From NCBI GenBank assembly GCA_963681505.1, contig OY811986.1, forward strand, positions 3,127,922 to 3,191,921: DNA of 64,000 bases. The letters are read 5' to 3'. Shown here piece by piece: positions 1 to 23,299 of the stretch (within the stretch, counting starts at the first letter, position 1; each line of letters opens with the position of its first letter). Both the position numbers and the translations under genes were made by a program. Below the pieces are notes generated by a model. It did no database searches. It was not told the DNA's origin and saw nothing but the letters and a program-made list of their open reading frames with translations. This DNA comes from Eunapius fragilis. Taxonomy: Eukaryota; Porifera; Demospongiae; Spongillida; Spongillidae.

Positions 1-2017
1 TTACTTGAGGCACCATCATTTAAAGTACTATAGACATCATCTAACTGGCCCGTGTCATTTTTGGCAGTGAAGAAAGCCAATCGGTTATATTCATCAGGTG
101 GTTTGCCAATATCCTGTCTGTGATTGCTGGTGTTGTGGTGAGTCAATTTATTGTAACTGTCAGCAGGCAAGACTACACTATCCTGAGTGTGATCCAGAAT
201 AGAATCCTCTGATTCTAAAGACAATCAAAACACATCTTACCAAATGTGAACATAAATTGGCACACTACCTTTATCAGCATTCCCAGATCCCACATCGTTG
301 ACAACAGCTGGCATAGTGTGTCTATACACTGGATTATTCACGCGCTTGTCCAAAAAGCATCCAGGTGTCGCTGCATACATATATTCCAACTCCAATCCAG
401 TGCTTTCATCTTCAGTTCCTGTTGTATTTGGGATGATACCAGTGGTGCAAGAGGTAGGGGTGCTACTCATATCCATCTGCTCATAAGTGTGGGTTTGGTC
501 AGCTTTGGACGCACCTTGTATATAACAAAAAAAGACCAGTTTAAATAATAATCCCAGAAGATGATGGCCTTAAAGATAGTGTGAACCTTCACTTATGGTC
601 AGCTGCTGGTGAGCACTTGGTACTTTTACAATGTACTATGCTACCTGTGCCTTCACACATCAAACAATGATCACTAAGTATGTCTACTTTGACCATTGCC
701 AGCCCATGGCTGATTTCTTCTGCATTCCAGATCATGACTAGCAAATTATCTACTGAGCAACAACTCAGGGCCGGCTTCCTTGCGTGTGACACACACAATG
801 TTAGGATGAAGCACTTCTTGGGATGAAGTGTGCTGGTCAATTGGACTCAGTGGTTTGTCATTTTGCCTCATGCTGTAAGTAATGCATTATTTACTGAATA
901 TAGCAAAACAAATATATACCATCCCACAAGTTTAAAATACAAACTCCCTCAACCCCTCCCCCATCTCCACAACTTTGTTTTGACCCACAGGTTGTCACCA
1001 AAGAGTACACACAGTTGCACTCACCTTTCACTTGACACCTTGAGTGAGACTTCCTGTACATGAGCAATGCAGCTAGTACCACCACCACTGCCACTATCAC
1101 CATCACCACTGCAATGGTGGCTAGGGTTGCCAGCAATGGTGCTACCCAACCACCATCACCTTCACTTGCGTGAAGTCCTAATGAATAGACAATACATTAC
1201 TCCAGCAACTTTATTCTTCCCCCTTTCACAAACTTGTCATGTTACTGGGCGTATCATCACTGGTGCAAAGGCAGCTCATGGCAGTAGTATTAAAGTAGTA
1301 CTTCTGTTGTGGAATAAATGTGCTGTGTGATGTGTGTAGTGCACACAGAGGGTTCTTTACTAACATACCAAACAGGTACTTCCATTCTGACAAGACAAAT
1401 TATTGCTCAAGTCATCACACAACCCTTCAAAGGAAACAAGTAACATATAAGTACCTAGTCCACTAGCATATGAGTTGGTATGTGTGAACAGGTGAGCATA
1501 TGATCATGAGGTGTATGTGTGAGCTGTGTTAACAGGTGATCAAGGAGACAAAGCAACCAGTAGTTGAGAGTGCCTTGTATCCAGGAAAATATAAGAAATG
1601 TAAATATCATGGCATCATAACACCCTGGAGAACCAGTGCAATAATAAATCTAATTAGCACTATTGAATAAAACAATATGGCCATCAAGCACCATAAATGG
1701 TGCATTTCCGATGTCATCACCTTGTGTTTGTGTTGGCAGGGCACACATCATAGGTCCAGGTGTGTCTGCTAGTACTGCCCACACACAGCAGGTATAGTAG
1801 GTGGATTGCATAAGTCCTCCAAGAGTAGCATTGGTCAACCGACCAACAAAATAATCGACACGGTGACTGCCATTTTTTGAAGTACATGATGCATTGAAAG
1901 ATGGCAAAGAGTTATTACTGTTGCCAAGAGACCAGACAGCATACAAAGTGCTAGAGCTCCTGGCAGTGACAGACACTGTACTCAGTGAAGGGTTGGAAGG
2001 ACCTGACGTGATATTTG

Positions 2018-2089
<72 letters not shown>

Positions 2090-2337
2090 GCAAAGGTGTG
2101 CTAGCTGGTAGGCGGGTGCGTTGAACACAGAGGGACCTACGTACGCCTACAATACTGAGAGTTGCCAATCTGCAGGTACCCAGCACAGCATTTGAACTGA
2201 GATCTGTTTTGTGAAATGGTGGTGTACAGCATCACACTGGAGTACTGTATGCTGAATGAGTACAGGAAGTAAGACAGGAAGTTAACACACGAAGTTTAAA
2301 GAGGAATTTCTATATATAACGCGGGTACACATACATG

Positions 2338-2371
<34 letters not shown>

Positions 2372-3073
2372 GAAGCCTTCTACAAGCTGAGATAAGACAC
2401 ACGAAAAGGTGTATTCAAAGCAAACCACACAAATATACATGCAAGTAATTTTTAAAAAAATCTTTTCAGATAACCCGCATAAGATCGAGACTTACCACAG
2501 GGAAACAAAAGCGTCGAATCATTTATCACTGCGTGAACACAAAATCAATAAAGCGTGTGAGATTTGTGCGCGATTTTCTGTTCAATCACACAATGATTTC
2601 TAAATTATTCTATTTTTTACACTGCGTAATTTCAATTTGTCAATTGTCAATACGTTCGAGCACTACGCACGACAACAACATCACAGCAAATAGCAACACA
2701 GGTGGGCCACGCGCCAGCTCAATGTTGCATGCATATTATTACAACGCCGTGCATGCATCCAGTTTATACATACAGATCTTGTACAGGTATTTCACAGCGG
2801 AGCTTCCAATGTACGTTTGCAAGAAAGACTTACCCAGAACATGTAGACCATCCGAACCACCCGCATGAATAGTAGTGTATACTAGATACAACTTTCGAGA
2901 AGCTGATAATACTGGTTTCAACCACCAAAACAGAACAAATTCTGCATGCAGTACACAAAAAGTTAAAACTTGCATCAGAGCATTATTTCTCCGACGTACC
3001 CATCTGACTGTCCTTGAGCACGGTTTAACACCGACGACAACATGAGTACTGCACATGATAGCCATAGTTTCAT
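1..3073 (-). CDS. Single-pass receptor with FN3-like domain and Tyr-motif tail (3' end outside window)
   Basis: Spliced gene; exons 3000-3073, 2834-2881, 2145-2251, 1721-2017, 1025-1177, 269-514 and about 5-214, all with GT-AG sites and matching phases. Exon 1 starts at ATG 3073 and encodes a signal peptide (MKLWLSCAVLMLSSVLNRAQG). Exons 2-3 give a short Cys-rich part (SCGWFGWSTCSG, then FKCCAGY..QYC). Exon 4 encodes one fibronectin-III-like domain with N-glycosylation sites. Exon 5 encodes the membrane helix (ATIAVVMVIVAVVVVLAALL) followed by a basic stop-transfer. Exons 6-7 are cytoplasmic, with TYEQM, NPVY, DSYNKL, DEYNRL and DVYSTL. These resemble PTB-binding NPxY and ITIM/ITAM-like YxxL sites; binding is inferred. 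No kinase domain is reached before the window edge, so a receptor tyrosine kinase or a kinase-less adaptor receptor both remain possible. A (CA)n tract abuts the exon 4 acceptor. Confidence 0.7.
2019..2087. repeat. (TG/CA)n microsatellite at a splice acceptor
   Basis: About 34 TG units on the plus strand. On the gene strand this is (CA)n running straight into the AG acceptor of the receptor's FN3 exon. A second (CA)n tract lies at 2341-2369. Confidence 0.9.
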
Positions 3074-3080
3074 TTCTGTA

Positions 3081-3812
3081 TAGTCTCGCAAGCCAGACGT
3101 ACTTCGACGTACCGTACTATGACGTGGACTGGGGACTAGCACGAGTAGTACGTCTAATCGCGTAACCGCGTCACATGAAAAACAATTATTCATAATCCCA
3201 TGAAACATGGCACAACACAGCATGCATACTATATGCCTCGTGTGTGGTTGAAAAGCCTGGCCAATGTAGGAAGATAAAAACTTGCCCAGATGATCTTGGA
3301 CTCGTAAAGAATGCCGTTGCTGAACCTTCGAATAAAGCCGCCGTTAGTGATAGTTGTTATAGAGGTGAGAACGCTTGCCTTCGCTGCTACAGACGTCTAG
3401 AAAGAACTGTCAAAGGGCTAATACAACTACAACTATGGACTTATCTGCTGTTCGTCAAAAGCTTTAGGGAGCAAGTAATAGCACAAGGACTTGCCACTAC
3501 CAGTCGGAAGGGTAACAAACATCTCACCCTAGTAAAAAGTGCTTCACAGCCGATTCCTGTGGTTTACGCAACTGCGAATAGCCAAGAAATGTAGCTGCTG
3601 TATGCATAGCGTCTAGAATTGCCAATTCTGCCATATTAAGAATGGGCTATTCCATTATTTAACCGTACACCCCTACAGTACAGCAGTACGTATTGGGTCT
3701 GCTGGAATTTTGGTCGGAATAAATAATTAGTGGCCGATGTACATGTACTATAAATACTCGTGCTAGTCCCCAGTCCACGTCATAGTAGGTACGTCGCTGG
3801 CTTGCGAGACTA
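3081..3812. mobile_element. Non-autonomous MULE-like DNA transposon with 9-bp TSD
   Basis: Terminal inverted repeats of about 65 bp (3081-3147 and 3754-3812) start TAGTCTCGCAAGCCAG and end CTGGCTTGCGAGACTA, with a small indel between arms. The flanks carry an identical 9-bp duplication, atttctgta, at 3072-3080 and 3813-3821. A 9-bp TSD with long TIRs is typical of Mutator-like elements (established knowledge). No transposase is present; the interior carries an ORF of other origin (3221-3594). The left TSD overlaps the receptor start codon at 3073-3071, so the insertion replaced the immediate upstream region of that gene. Confidence 0.75.
3221..3594 (+). CDS. Unrecognised Cys-containing ORF inside the MULE-like element
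   Basis: Open frame of about 124 codons. A splice-acceptor-like CAG precedes 3221, there is no ATG near the 5' end, and the stop is at 3592-3594, which suggests an internal or terminal exon rather than an intact gene. The product has paired cysteines (CRKIKTC; CYRGENACLRCYRRLER) that could bind zinc, then a basic C-terminus. I do not recognise the family. It shows no MULE transposase DDE or zinc-finger signature. It may be a host gene fragment captured by the transposon (Pack-MULE style) or a chance ORF. Confidence 0.35.
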
Positions 3813-3896
3813 ATTTCTGTATAGTAATAGCTATGTTAATTTTAAAGGCATGGCTGGTCACGGGTTTAATTTGAATAGGTCATGTTTGAAACCTTA

Positions 3897-4268
3897 TAGA
3901 CCAGTTGCGCCGCGAACATTTATCGTTGGGATGGCCTTATAAGGCCATAATAACGACGAACGTGTTAGTCGTGGGCCTCGTCGTGGGCGTCAATTTCGGC
4001 GGCCATTTTGGTGGGCAAAATGTACAGAGTATGCTCCAAAATGGAATGGTCACGAGTTGTGTGTACATGCAATCGGCTGAACAAATCGGTTCGAAAAGAA
4101 TTGGGACAGGTAAACATTCAAATTTTTTAACTTTTTCGAACCGATTTGTTCAGCCGATTGTACACTCGTGAGTCGTGACCATTCCATTTTGGCCTGAACA
4201 TTTTGCCCACCAAAATTGCATGACACCCACGACTTAACATACGGGTCGCACCGCAACTAACTGGTCTA
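3897..4268. mobile_element. Palindromic MITE
   Basis: 372-bp near-complete inverted repeat beginning TAGACCAGTTGCG and ending CAACTAACTGGTCTA. Both arms carry the ATGGAATGGTCACGA and AATCGGCTGAACAAATCGG blocks in opposite orientation. It may carry a TA target duplication, as in Tc1/mariner-type MITEs; the superfamily is not certain. Confidence 0.65.
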
Positions 4269-4554
4269 TCACATTAATAAGTAGATCTACTAATATTAAT
4301 TAATTAATATTATTAATCTCCAATGAGCAATACAATCTCCGCGTGCGCACGTTTGTTTCATTCCCGGATCCATGTGGACAAAAGCCCTACGACGGTTAAT
4401 TACACCGGGCCCTTAGCAGATATAAAAGTGTCAAGCAATAATACAGCAACATACAACCTCTCCAACCTAGTGAGCCCCTCCCCCAATTGACCGTCAAGTA
4501 AGTGTACATAATAATAAAGCAGCGTACACATGTGCACGAATAGTTGGTCAGTGG
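4269..4554. other. DHX15 3' flank, no gene seen
   Basis: A+T-rich with an ATTAATTAATTAATATTATTAAT palindrome-like patch near 4291. I see no ORF or clear poly(A) signal on the DHX15 strand. Confidence 0.5.
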
Positions 4555-16849
<12,295 letters not shown>

Positions 16850-17474
16850 AACCAAGGTTCAAGAGGAGTAGAGGTAGGCTAATACGATATGACTTATTAA
16901 TACAAAGCGCATGCGTTGGCGCACGTGACATGATTCGCTTTCCGGCCTCGGACTTTATTTTTATTTTTTTCCCCTAACAATAATAATGCTTCAACATCAT
17001 ATGAAATAGTTTCTACTGTAGTATAGAATTTATCATTATTCAGGCAATGGTTCCTGACAACCCCCTACGTCTAGCGCAAATCGTAATGTACCAGGGGTGT
17101 GTTGATGCAGCAATCTTCAAAAGGGTACACTGATGGCACTGCAATCACTAAGCTAGTACCCATAGAGAATAAATACTAATCATTAGCACACATGTTCACA
17201 TGTAAAAGGAGAGATAGATACAAATGGCCTAGGGCATAATATTTCCCTACAGGAAGTTTGAAATGCTAACACTGATCAGTATTAAAAAAAAAAAATTCAT
17301 GCTGGTAAAAATGAAATCTAGGGAAGTAATTGTGTCTCAGTACATAAAGCACATTGCCCACATGACTTTATAACTGTTGGACTCAATTCCAAATGGCACC
17401 ACAATAATACTTGTTAGCCGACATGTAAATGAAAATGGAATAAAGTGACGGTACTTAATCACTGGAACTAAGCA
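16850..17474. promoter_or_regulatory. DHX15 upstream region / gap to MRPS12
   Basis: No ORF. Close to the DHX15 start are a CACGTGAC E-box (16922-16929) and an ETS-like CCGGAA on the gene strand (16940-16945), both common in housekeeping promoters. The rest, to the MRPS12 stop, is A+T-rich with no feature I can name. Promoter function is inferred. Confidence 0.35.
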
Positions 17475-17936
17475 CTACTTCGCCGTATGAGCGCAGTCAT
17501 ACTTTCCCCTAACAACTTTCACTTTCAATCCAGGGAGGTCCTGAGTTCGTCCACCTTGGATCAAAACTACATGGTGCTCCTGAAGCGTATGCTTTTCCTT
17601 CGGTATGTATGCTGTTAATTCTTTTCCGTTACTAAGCCGCACGCGGCAACACTTCCTCTGCGCAGAGTTAGGTTTCTTCGGCTTGCGTATTATTGTCTGC
17701 AAAACAAGCCCCTTCATCTGTGGTCTCCCTTCCAGTGGGCCTTGCCGCGGAGGCTTGCGCTTTACAGGTCCATTTCGTATGATTTGATTCAGTGTGCGTT
17801 GAGAGACACAGCTGCTGTGAATAGGATGTTCGCGGATAAGTGACTGCCACAGACTGGCACACCAGGCAGAGACTTCATGCGCTATGTATGAAACAAAATC
17901 AGAGCCAAATATTACATAGAATTTTTCCCGAAACAT
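17475..17936 (-). CDS. MRPS12: Mitochondrial small-subunit ribosomal protein uS12m
   Basis: Single open exon, 153 codons. Residues 54-153 match the uS12 family throughout: [32 protein letters not shown] (decoding-centre loop with PNSA at 89-92) and [20 protein letters not shown] (second loop, 128-147). KCCRVRLS and the C-terminus CAHTAK fit the mitochondrial form (human ends YDCGHVQKK) rather than cytosolic uS12/RPS23. The first ~50 residues ([11 protein letters not shown]...) are unconserved and would serve as import presequence, but they are unusual for one, with acidic residues and few arginines. An upstream intron with another start is possible. It lies on the same strand as DHX15, about 630 bp upstream. 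Confidence 0.93.
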   Translation of the reverse strand: MFREKFYVIFGSDFVSYIAHEVSAWCASLWQSLIREHPIHSSCVSQRTLNQIIRNGPVKRKPPRQGPLEGRPQMKGLVLQTIIRKPKKPNSAQRKCCRVRLSNGKELTAYIPKEKHTLQEHHVVLIQGGRTQDLPGLKVKVVRGKYDCAHTAK

Positions 17937-18961
17937 CCCAGAAAGTAAAGCACATTCTCTATCTTATGCACAGTTAATAATGGTCATTCACGTCATCCTC
18001 ACCGTAAGGCAATCTCATTCCAATTGAAGAGCAGCTACGTACGGCTGGGTACCCAGACTTTCCCATCATGAAATTGGAAGGTAGCCTCGTACCCAGGCCT
18101 GCACATTCACAGCTGCTCGCAGCTGTAAAATTGGGCCTGGTTACGACACTAATTGGAGAGCGGATGCAGGAATAAAAGGAAGGGGGGAGGGGGGGGGGGG
18201 GGGGGGGGGGGGGAGGTCTAGAATGAAGAAAGGAGGCGCGCGCGCTTAAATTTTTTGCTACACACCTCGCGTGCGCTCGCTCGCGCAGATAGAAATTGAC
18301 GTCACGGTACCTATACCAGGGTTACCAGCTTCATTGGAGCCGTGTAGTATACCGTTGAACGGTACACTACCTTGGTCGCATAGATTGCCGTATGCATTAC
18401 GTCATTGTTCATATAGGAAAGGGGGGGGTCCAAACCCCCCGGACCCCCCTCCCTCCCTAGATCCGCTCCTGAATAGGCCAGGCTTCACTGACTAAGATTT
18501 CTTAAAATGGCCTCAGCCCTGTTGTTGGTTTTTATATACATCTTGCAATGGTGAAAATGATCAGCATTCTCGTATCGTTACTGACAGTTGCTAAAAATCG
18601 AATGTGCACACAGCTGAGCTATGGTGCACGCTTACCTCGACGACGGACCCACCAAGCAATTGCCTGCCGGGTAGATTTTCGTGCTTTAAAAATAAAAAAT
18701 AAAGTGCACACTACCCTTCGTGATAATTCAGTACAGTAAATAAAAACATTCCATTCTCTACCAAAAAGTTGGTGACGTATAGACATTGATGGTGTTATAC
18801 ACGGAAACAAGGTTGTCTGATGTGTAAAAGCCAGTGAATGAAATACACCTCAGTCAACTATGCTAAATTGCCTAACTAAATGCAGGGGGTCAAAATTGAA
18901 CGTGACTGTCACATGCGTGCTGACTCATGATTTTTATTACAACCCGCGCAACGTGCATGCA
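17937..18961. other. Intergenic, repeat-rich; poly(G) tract at 18182-18214
   Basis: Contains a diverged member of the CGTACCCAG inverted-repeat family (about 18070-18150), a G-run of about 30 bases broken only near its 5' end, and a CCCCCCGGACCCCCCTCCC patch (about 18436-18456) that creates a spurious proline-rich ORF at 18271-18495. No gene supported. Confidence 0.55.
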
Positions 18962-19078
18962 ATGTCTGTCCAATCGTCTCGAAGGTCGGCAGGGGATTGG
19001 TCTGCATTATGGACTAAAGTAAGGGAATCGGAAGATAGGGTCGCCTTGCTCGAGAACGCCGTCAACTGCATCGATTAG
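18962..19078 (+). CDS. Possible first exon or small ORF, unrecognised
   Basis: ATG at 18962 opens MSVQSSRRSAGDWSALWTK, followed by a good donor-like AAA|GTAAGG at 19016-19024; read through, the frame stops at 19078 after a short acidic stretch. Base composition is more G+C-rich than the surroundings. No continuation exon was identified, so this is only a candidate. The next 300 bases to the MITE hold nothing recognisable. Confidence 0.2.
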   Translation: MSVQSSRRSAGDWSALWTKVRESEDRVALLENAVNCID

Positions 19079-19375
19079 CTCGATAAGACGGTATGAGGGA
19101 TTGTACATGTAAGCTATAGGCTATAGTTGTTTTAATGTGGTCTTATATATCAATTCATAGCCAGCGCATCTAACTCGGATCGCGGGCGAAGTGACCCTCC
19201 ACTAGCAAAAGACGTTGCATTTATACCCTTGGTTAGTATACAGATAACAACGCGGCAATGATGCATCTAGTGCATTCTACGGACAATTTTACAGGACGCG
19301 TTTTACGAGAACAGTGAAGAATTGGCCAATTGGGAGAGGTGCTGCCCTCATGTGTGTTTAGTCTGTCGTTGGTAC

Positions 19376-19788
19376 TAGTCTCGTACCCAGACCCTCAATC
19401 CCACAGCTGCGGATGGATTACATCACCGCTACGTGGAAGAGGGTCTGGCGCATAGATCGAACTTTTTGGTTCTGACTTTCCTCGATTTCGGAGGACCAAT
19501 CAGATTGCAGCACGGTCTGACGTCACGGTCGCAACATTGTAATTGCATTCCATAGCAATAATGAGTCAAGCAGCGATTAGAATGTCGGGGACTAATCGCT
19601 AGACGCCGTTATTTACCAATCGCGTGCTGCTTTTGAAGGGGACAGTGCACCTGGTGGGTGTGGTGGTGGGTTTGGAGGCCCTTGTCATGAGCTTCTTCTA
19701 TCAGGAGGTGCTCTCCCAGACCCTCTTCCACGTAGCGGTGATGTAATCCATCCGCAGCTGTGGGATTGAGGGTCTGGGTACGAGACTA
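19376..19788. mobile_element. MULE-like MITE, perfect 73-bp TIRs, 9-bp TSD
   Basis: 413 bp. The ends are exact inverted copies over 73 bp starting TAGTCTCGTACCCAGACC. Flanks are cgttggtac on both sides (19367-19375, 19789-19797). Each TIR holds an internal CCCAGACCCTC / GAGGGTCTGG hairpin. The core contains TGACGTCACG. TIR identity and clean TSD point to a recent insertion. The terminal TAGTCTCG is shared with the element at 3081-3812. Confidence 0.85.
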
Positions 19789-20025
19789 CGTTGGTACTGT
19801 GTTAAAGTTCAGTGCGGAGCCACCTCAACACTAGCTGTGCCACCCGAAAAGAGTGAAGGTGCATGTGTTATAAGTTGAGTAGATAGATTATGCAATTTAT
19901 TAAAGCTATAGAACTGCTATTGTAACAGACGATCTACCGTCCTTATATAAAGACCGACACTTACGACACTGAATGCTACTGCTCATAAAAATAATTCAGC
20001 TGCACAGCAGTATAGGAGCATTCAC

Positions 20026-20449
20026 CTGATAGTTGTTGTATAGGTCCATGTATTCATCCCCATCTGCATAAGCCATCTGCTGCATAATATCAAGACAGGG
20101 ATTTCATTGTCCACAAGTAATTACCATTTTTTCTAGGATTACTTCACGTTGAAGTAAGTGAAATAGACAAATCACAAGTCTAGCTGACGGAATCTGTACA
20201 TAGAATACTGATTTTCAGTCACATCATTGTCAGTCATGATAACACGAACACATTCCCATGAGGAATTGTGCTTACTCTGTTTCTTGCAGCACCATAAACG
20301 CCGCTACAATTTCACTCTGTACATTTTCATCTTCAACCAACATTATGCAAACAAGGTCAATAAGTTTGTATGTTGCACCAACACCAATTAGCTCAGGATA
20401 GGATGAATAAGATTGCTTTAATTCATCATCTTGGGTGTATGTTTCTGAT
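20026..20449 (-). CDS. Two exon-like ORFs of an unrecognised gene
   Basis: An open stretch 20277-20449 follows an acceptor-like AATCAG and ends before GTAAGC; it reads ETYTQDDELKQSYSSYPELI, then GVGATYKLIDLVCIMLVEDE, ending FMVLQETE. A second open stretch, 20026-20084, is flanked by CAG and GTGAATG and reads QMAYADGDEYMDLYNNYQ. The two do not join in phase directly, so an exon is missing or the pair is not one gene. The product looks acidic and protein-like but matches nothing I know. Confidence 0.3.
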
Positions 20450-20451
20450 TG

Positions 20452-23200
20452 CAAGGTGGTGATGTCACTTCTAGCTGGTCTCAGTTGACTTGGTAGTGTC
20501 ACTCAACAGAAATTCTCCTCAGAGAAACAGTTAGTTGAGGCGTAGTGTCACTCAACAGAAATTCTCCTCAGAGAAACAGATTGTTGAGGCAATTCATCAC
20601 TTTCCCTTCGCTTGTGTCAAGTGTAGGGTGCTGTCTTTTTATGGAAAATCAATTATTTTTATACTGACTCTAAAAATTCATGCATAATGTTGTTTCTCCT
20701 GCATAGTAGTTCTCCTTTTTTATTTTCTTTTTTTTGTTGACAAGAATAAACACACAACACATTGATTTTGTACCAATACTACAACTACTCAGTACTACGG
20801 AGAGCAATTAAACCTAAACCATTCGACTAATTAAAATTACAGGTGCCAGACAACCTCAGCTCAGGAAGTGGATGCATGCATAAGATATTTTGGATTGCCG
20901 CGTGATCAATCAACAAAACTACTTGCCGAGAAGGCAAGTGACTGTTAAGAGCACGTGCCATCCCTCCATAACTATTTACACCCTATACCTTGATCCTTCT
21001 TCCTGAATAACTTTGAAATCGAGAAATAACCAATCACTTGTGCCATAAGTCACATTATAGAACACAATTATTCAATTTTCATACTTTATTAAATAATTGG
21101 GGGCTATGAAGAGAAGATGCGGAAGATTTCGGTGATACAGACGTTATGAATAGGTGAAAGCATTCTAAGGGCAAAGTTCGAGCGCCTGCATGGGATATGC
21201 TGCCGTGACTTTTGGAATAACGAAGTGAGCTCTAGATTAGTCGGCATTTGACTTGATTTGACTTGATTTGAGGGTGTGTTGCATGCAACTATAAACCAAA
21301 GTTGTAAGCAGGTAACTGTACAGATAAATTCCAGCCAGAGGGCTTGTAGATGCATCATGCATCTACCCACTAAATTAGACCAATGCCTTTCACTGCTGCT
21401 AAGATATGTGTACGTTCCGTCTGATGATCTTTAAAAACATTTATGTAATAAGCTGAGTGAGAGAGAATTAATATAATTGTCATCGTTTTTAGTCATTACC
21501 GAAAAGATTTTCTGTGTAGAGCCATATATGGATGTTCATATAGATCAATTTGCTCATGCTTCATGCAGTCCATCCAATATGTTGATAATCTGGCAGTCAC
21601 CTCGTAGCCACAAACAGCAGACCAATCTGCTTGACCACCAAGCTTTTGTATACAAATATTACCTCAATTGAAACTATTATGTATCGAGTAGAATGGATAG
21701 CAGTTTGACTAGTCAACTGGTGGAAACTCGTAACAATAATTGTTATGATGTAAATTTATGCACGTGATCAATCTTACGGGATAACCTACCGCGCGTATCC
21801 AGCGAAATCAGAAATTCTACATACCGCGATACATTGGATCAACGGAGATAAGACGGAAGAGTGGACGGAGATAGACGGAAATATATGAAAAGTAATTCAG
21901 CAGGCGGGTGCAACTAGCAAAAATAAATAAATACCTCGAATCAATTCTTGATTTGCAATTGATTTGTCACTTACATTCTGGAACATAATGTAAACATTTT
22001 GTACAAGAATCTAAGTGACAAATTAATAGAAAATCAATTAAGAATCGATTCGACGAGTTTTTTTTTTTTTTTTTTTTTTTGCTGTGTGGTTACACGCTGC
22101 TGTACTGCGTACACATGTACATATAAAATATCGCTGCACCGCTGGCTATATCCCATTTTATAACCAAAACCCTGCCTATGCTGTTAATTACACCAGTTTG
22201 CTGACTTGGTTTATATCCGCATGCAACACACCTAGATTCGTACCCAGACCCAAATGTACGTAACGATGATCATCGTTACAGTATGACATCACGTACAGAG
22301 GGTCTGGGACACATCGAAGTTGTTCGGAATGTCGGCGGGTCCAATCAAAATCGAGAGCCTGCGTGACGTCACGTTAATTACATTCCAAGCTTATTATAGG
22401 AATGTACCTTTAAGCTTGGAATGTAATTAACGTGACGTCACGCAAGCTCTCGATTTTGATTGGACCCCTTAGAATGCTTTCACCTATTATCGCGGCAATC
22501 CTAAATATTCTTTAATATTGAGATAATTTTCATCGAAAGCTTCCGCAGCCGTGACCGGCTTCCCTTCATAGCCCCCATTTGTATCATTGGGTATGAAAAT
22601 TAAATAATTGTGTTCTATAATGTGACTTATGGCGCCTAAGCGAAAGTGATTGGTTATCTCTCGATTTCAAAATTATCCAGGAAAAAGGATCAAGGAGGAA
22701 TGGCACGTGCTCTTATTAGTCACTTGCCTTCTCACGCGGCAATCCTAAATATCTTATGCAGCAATCCACTTCCTAGCTGAGGTTGTCTGGTGTGGCACGC
22801 ATGCACCGGTAATCTTCATTAGTCGAATGGTTTAGGTTTAATTGCTCTCTGTAGTACTGAGCAGTTGTTGTAGTAATAGTAGTAGTATTACTATTAGGCG
22901 ACATACAAAATTAAATTTTTTCATATTGTGTTGTGTGGCAATTATGTGTTTATTCCTGTCAACAAAAAAAGAAAGGAGAGAAATACTATGCAGGTGAAAC
23001 AACAACATGCATGCATGGATTTTTAAAGTCAGTATAAAAATAATTGATTTTCCATTAAACCTGAGGCAGCACCCCACACTTGACACAAGCGAAGAAAGTG
23101 TTAATAATCGCCTCAACTAACTGTTTCTCTGTGGAGAATTTCTGTCGAGTGACACTACCAAGTCAACTGAAATTAGGCTGCAAGTGACGTCACCACCTTG
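20452..23200. mobile_element. Large foldback element with ~0.7-kb inverted arms
   Basis: Left arm 20452-21170 and right arm about 22469-23200 are inverted copies with indels. Shared blocks: CAAGGTGGTGA[T/C]GTCAC ends, AGTTGACTTGGTAGTGTCAC, TCTTCCTGAATAACTT-like / AAATTATCCAGGAAAAAGG, and AGAGCAATTAAACCTAAACC. The left arm has a 47-bp tandem duplication (CACTCAACAGAAATTCTCC twice). Between the arms are unrelated pieces: a repeat shared with 28425-28515, a hairpin at 21950-22050 ending in poly(T) at 22061-22081, and the hairpin at 22337-22467. No transposase seen. Confidence 0.75.
22231..22467. repeat. Diverged MULE-MITE piece ending in a 57-bp-arm hairpin
   Basis: Opens TTCGTACCCAGACCC and resembles the MITE at 19376-19788, including GGTCCAATCA and TGACGTCACG. 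At 22337-22393 and 22411-22467 lie 57-bp inverted arms with a single mismatch and a 17-base loop, each containing GTGACGTCACGTTAATTAC. Confidence 0.7.
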
Positions 23201-23299
23201 AAGTAAGCTTTTTCCACTTCGGAAGTCAAAGACTATCAGACTAGAACCGGTGATATGCAGCCGCACAATCCGGATTAGTTGATATACAACGATGGTGAG

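Noticed and set aside
589-886. Extra receptor tail exon (MRQNDKPLSPIDQH...)
   Set aside because: It needs a weak donor on each side and a phase change in the TM exon; joining the TM exon straight to 269-514 uses strong sites and matching phase.
1650-2186. Single 178-aa protein with a long His/Thr run
   Set aside because: The His/Thr part is translated microsatellite; only 1721-2017 is exon.
18271-18495. Proline-rich 74-aa ORF
   Set aside because: Produced by a C-rich repeat patch, no homology.
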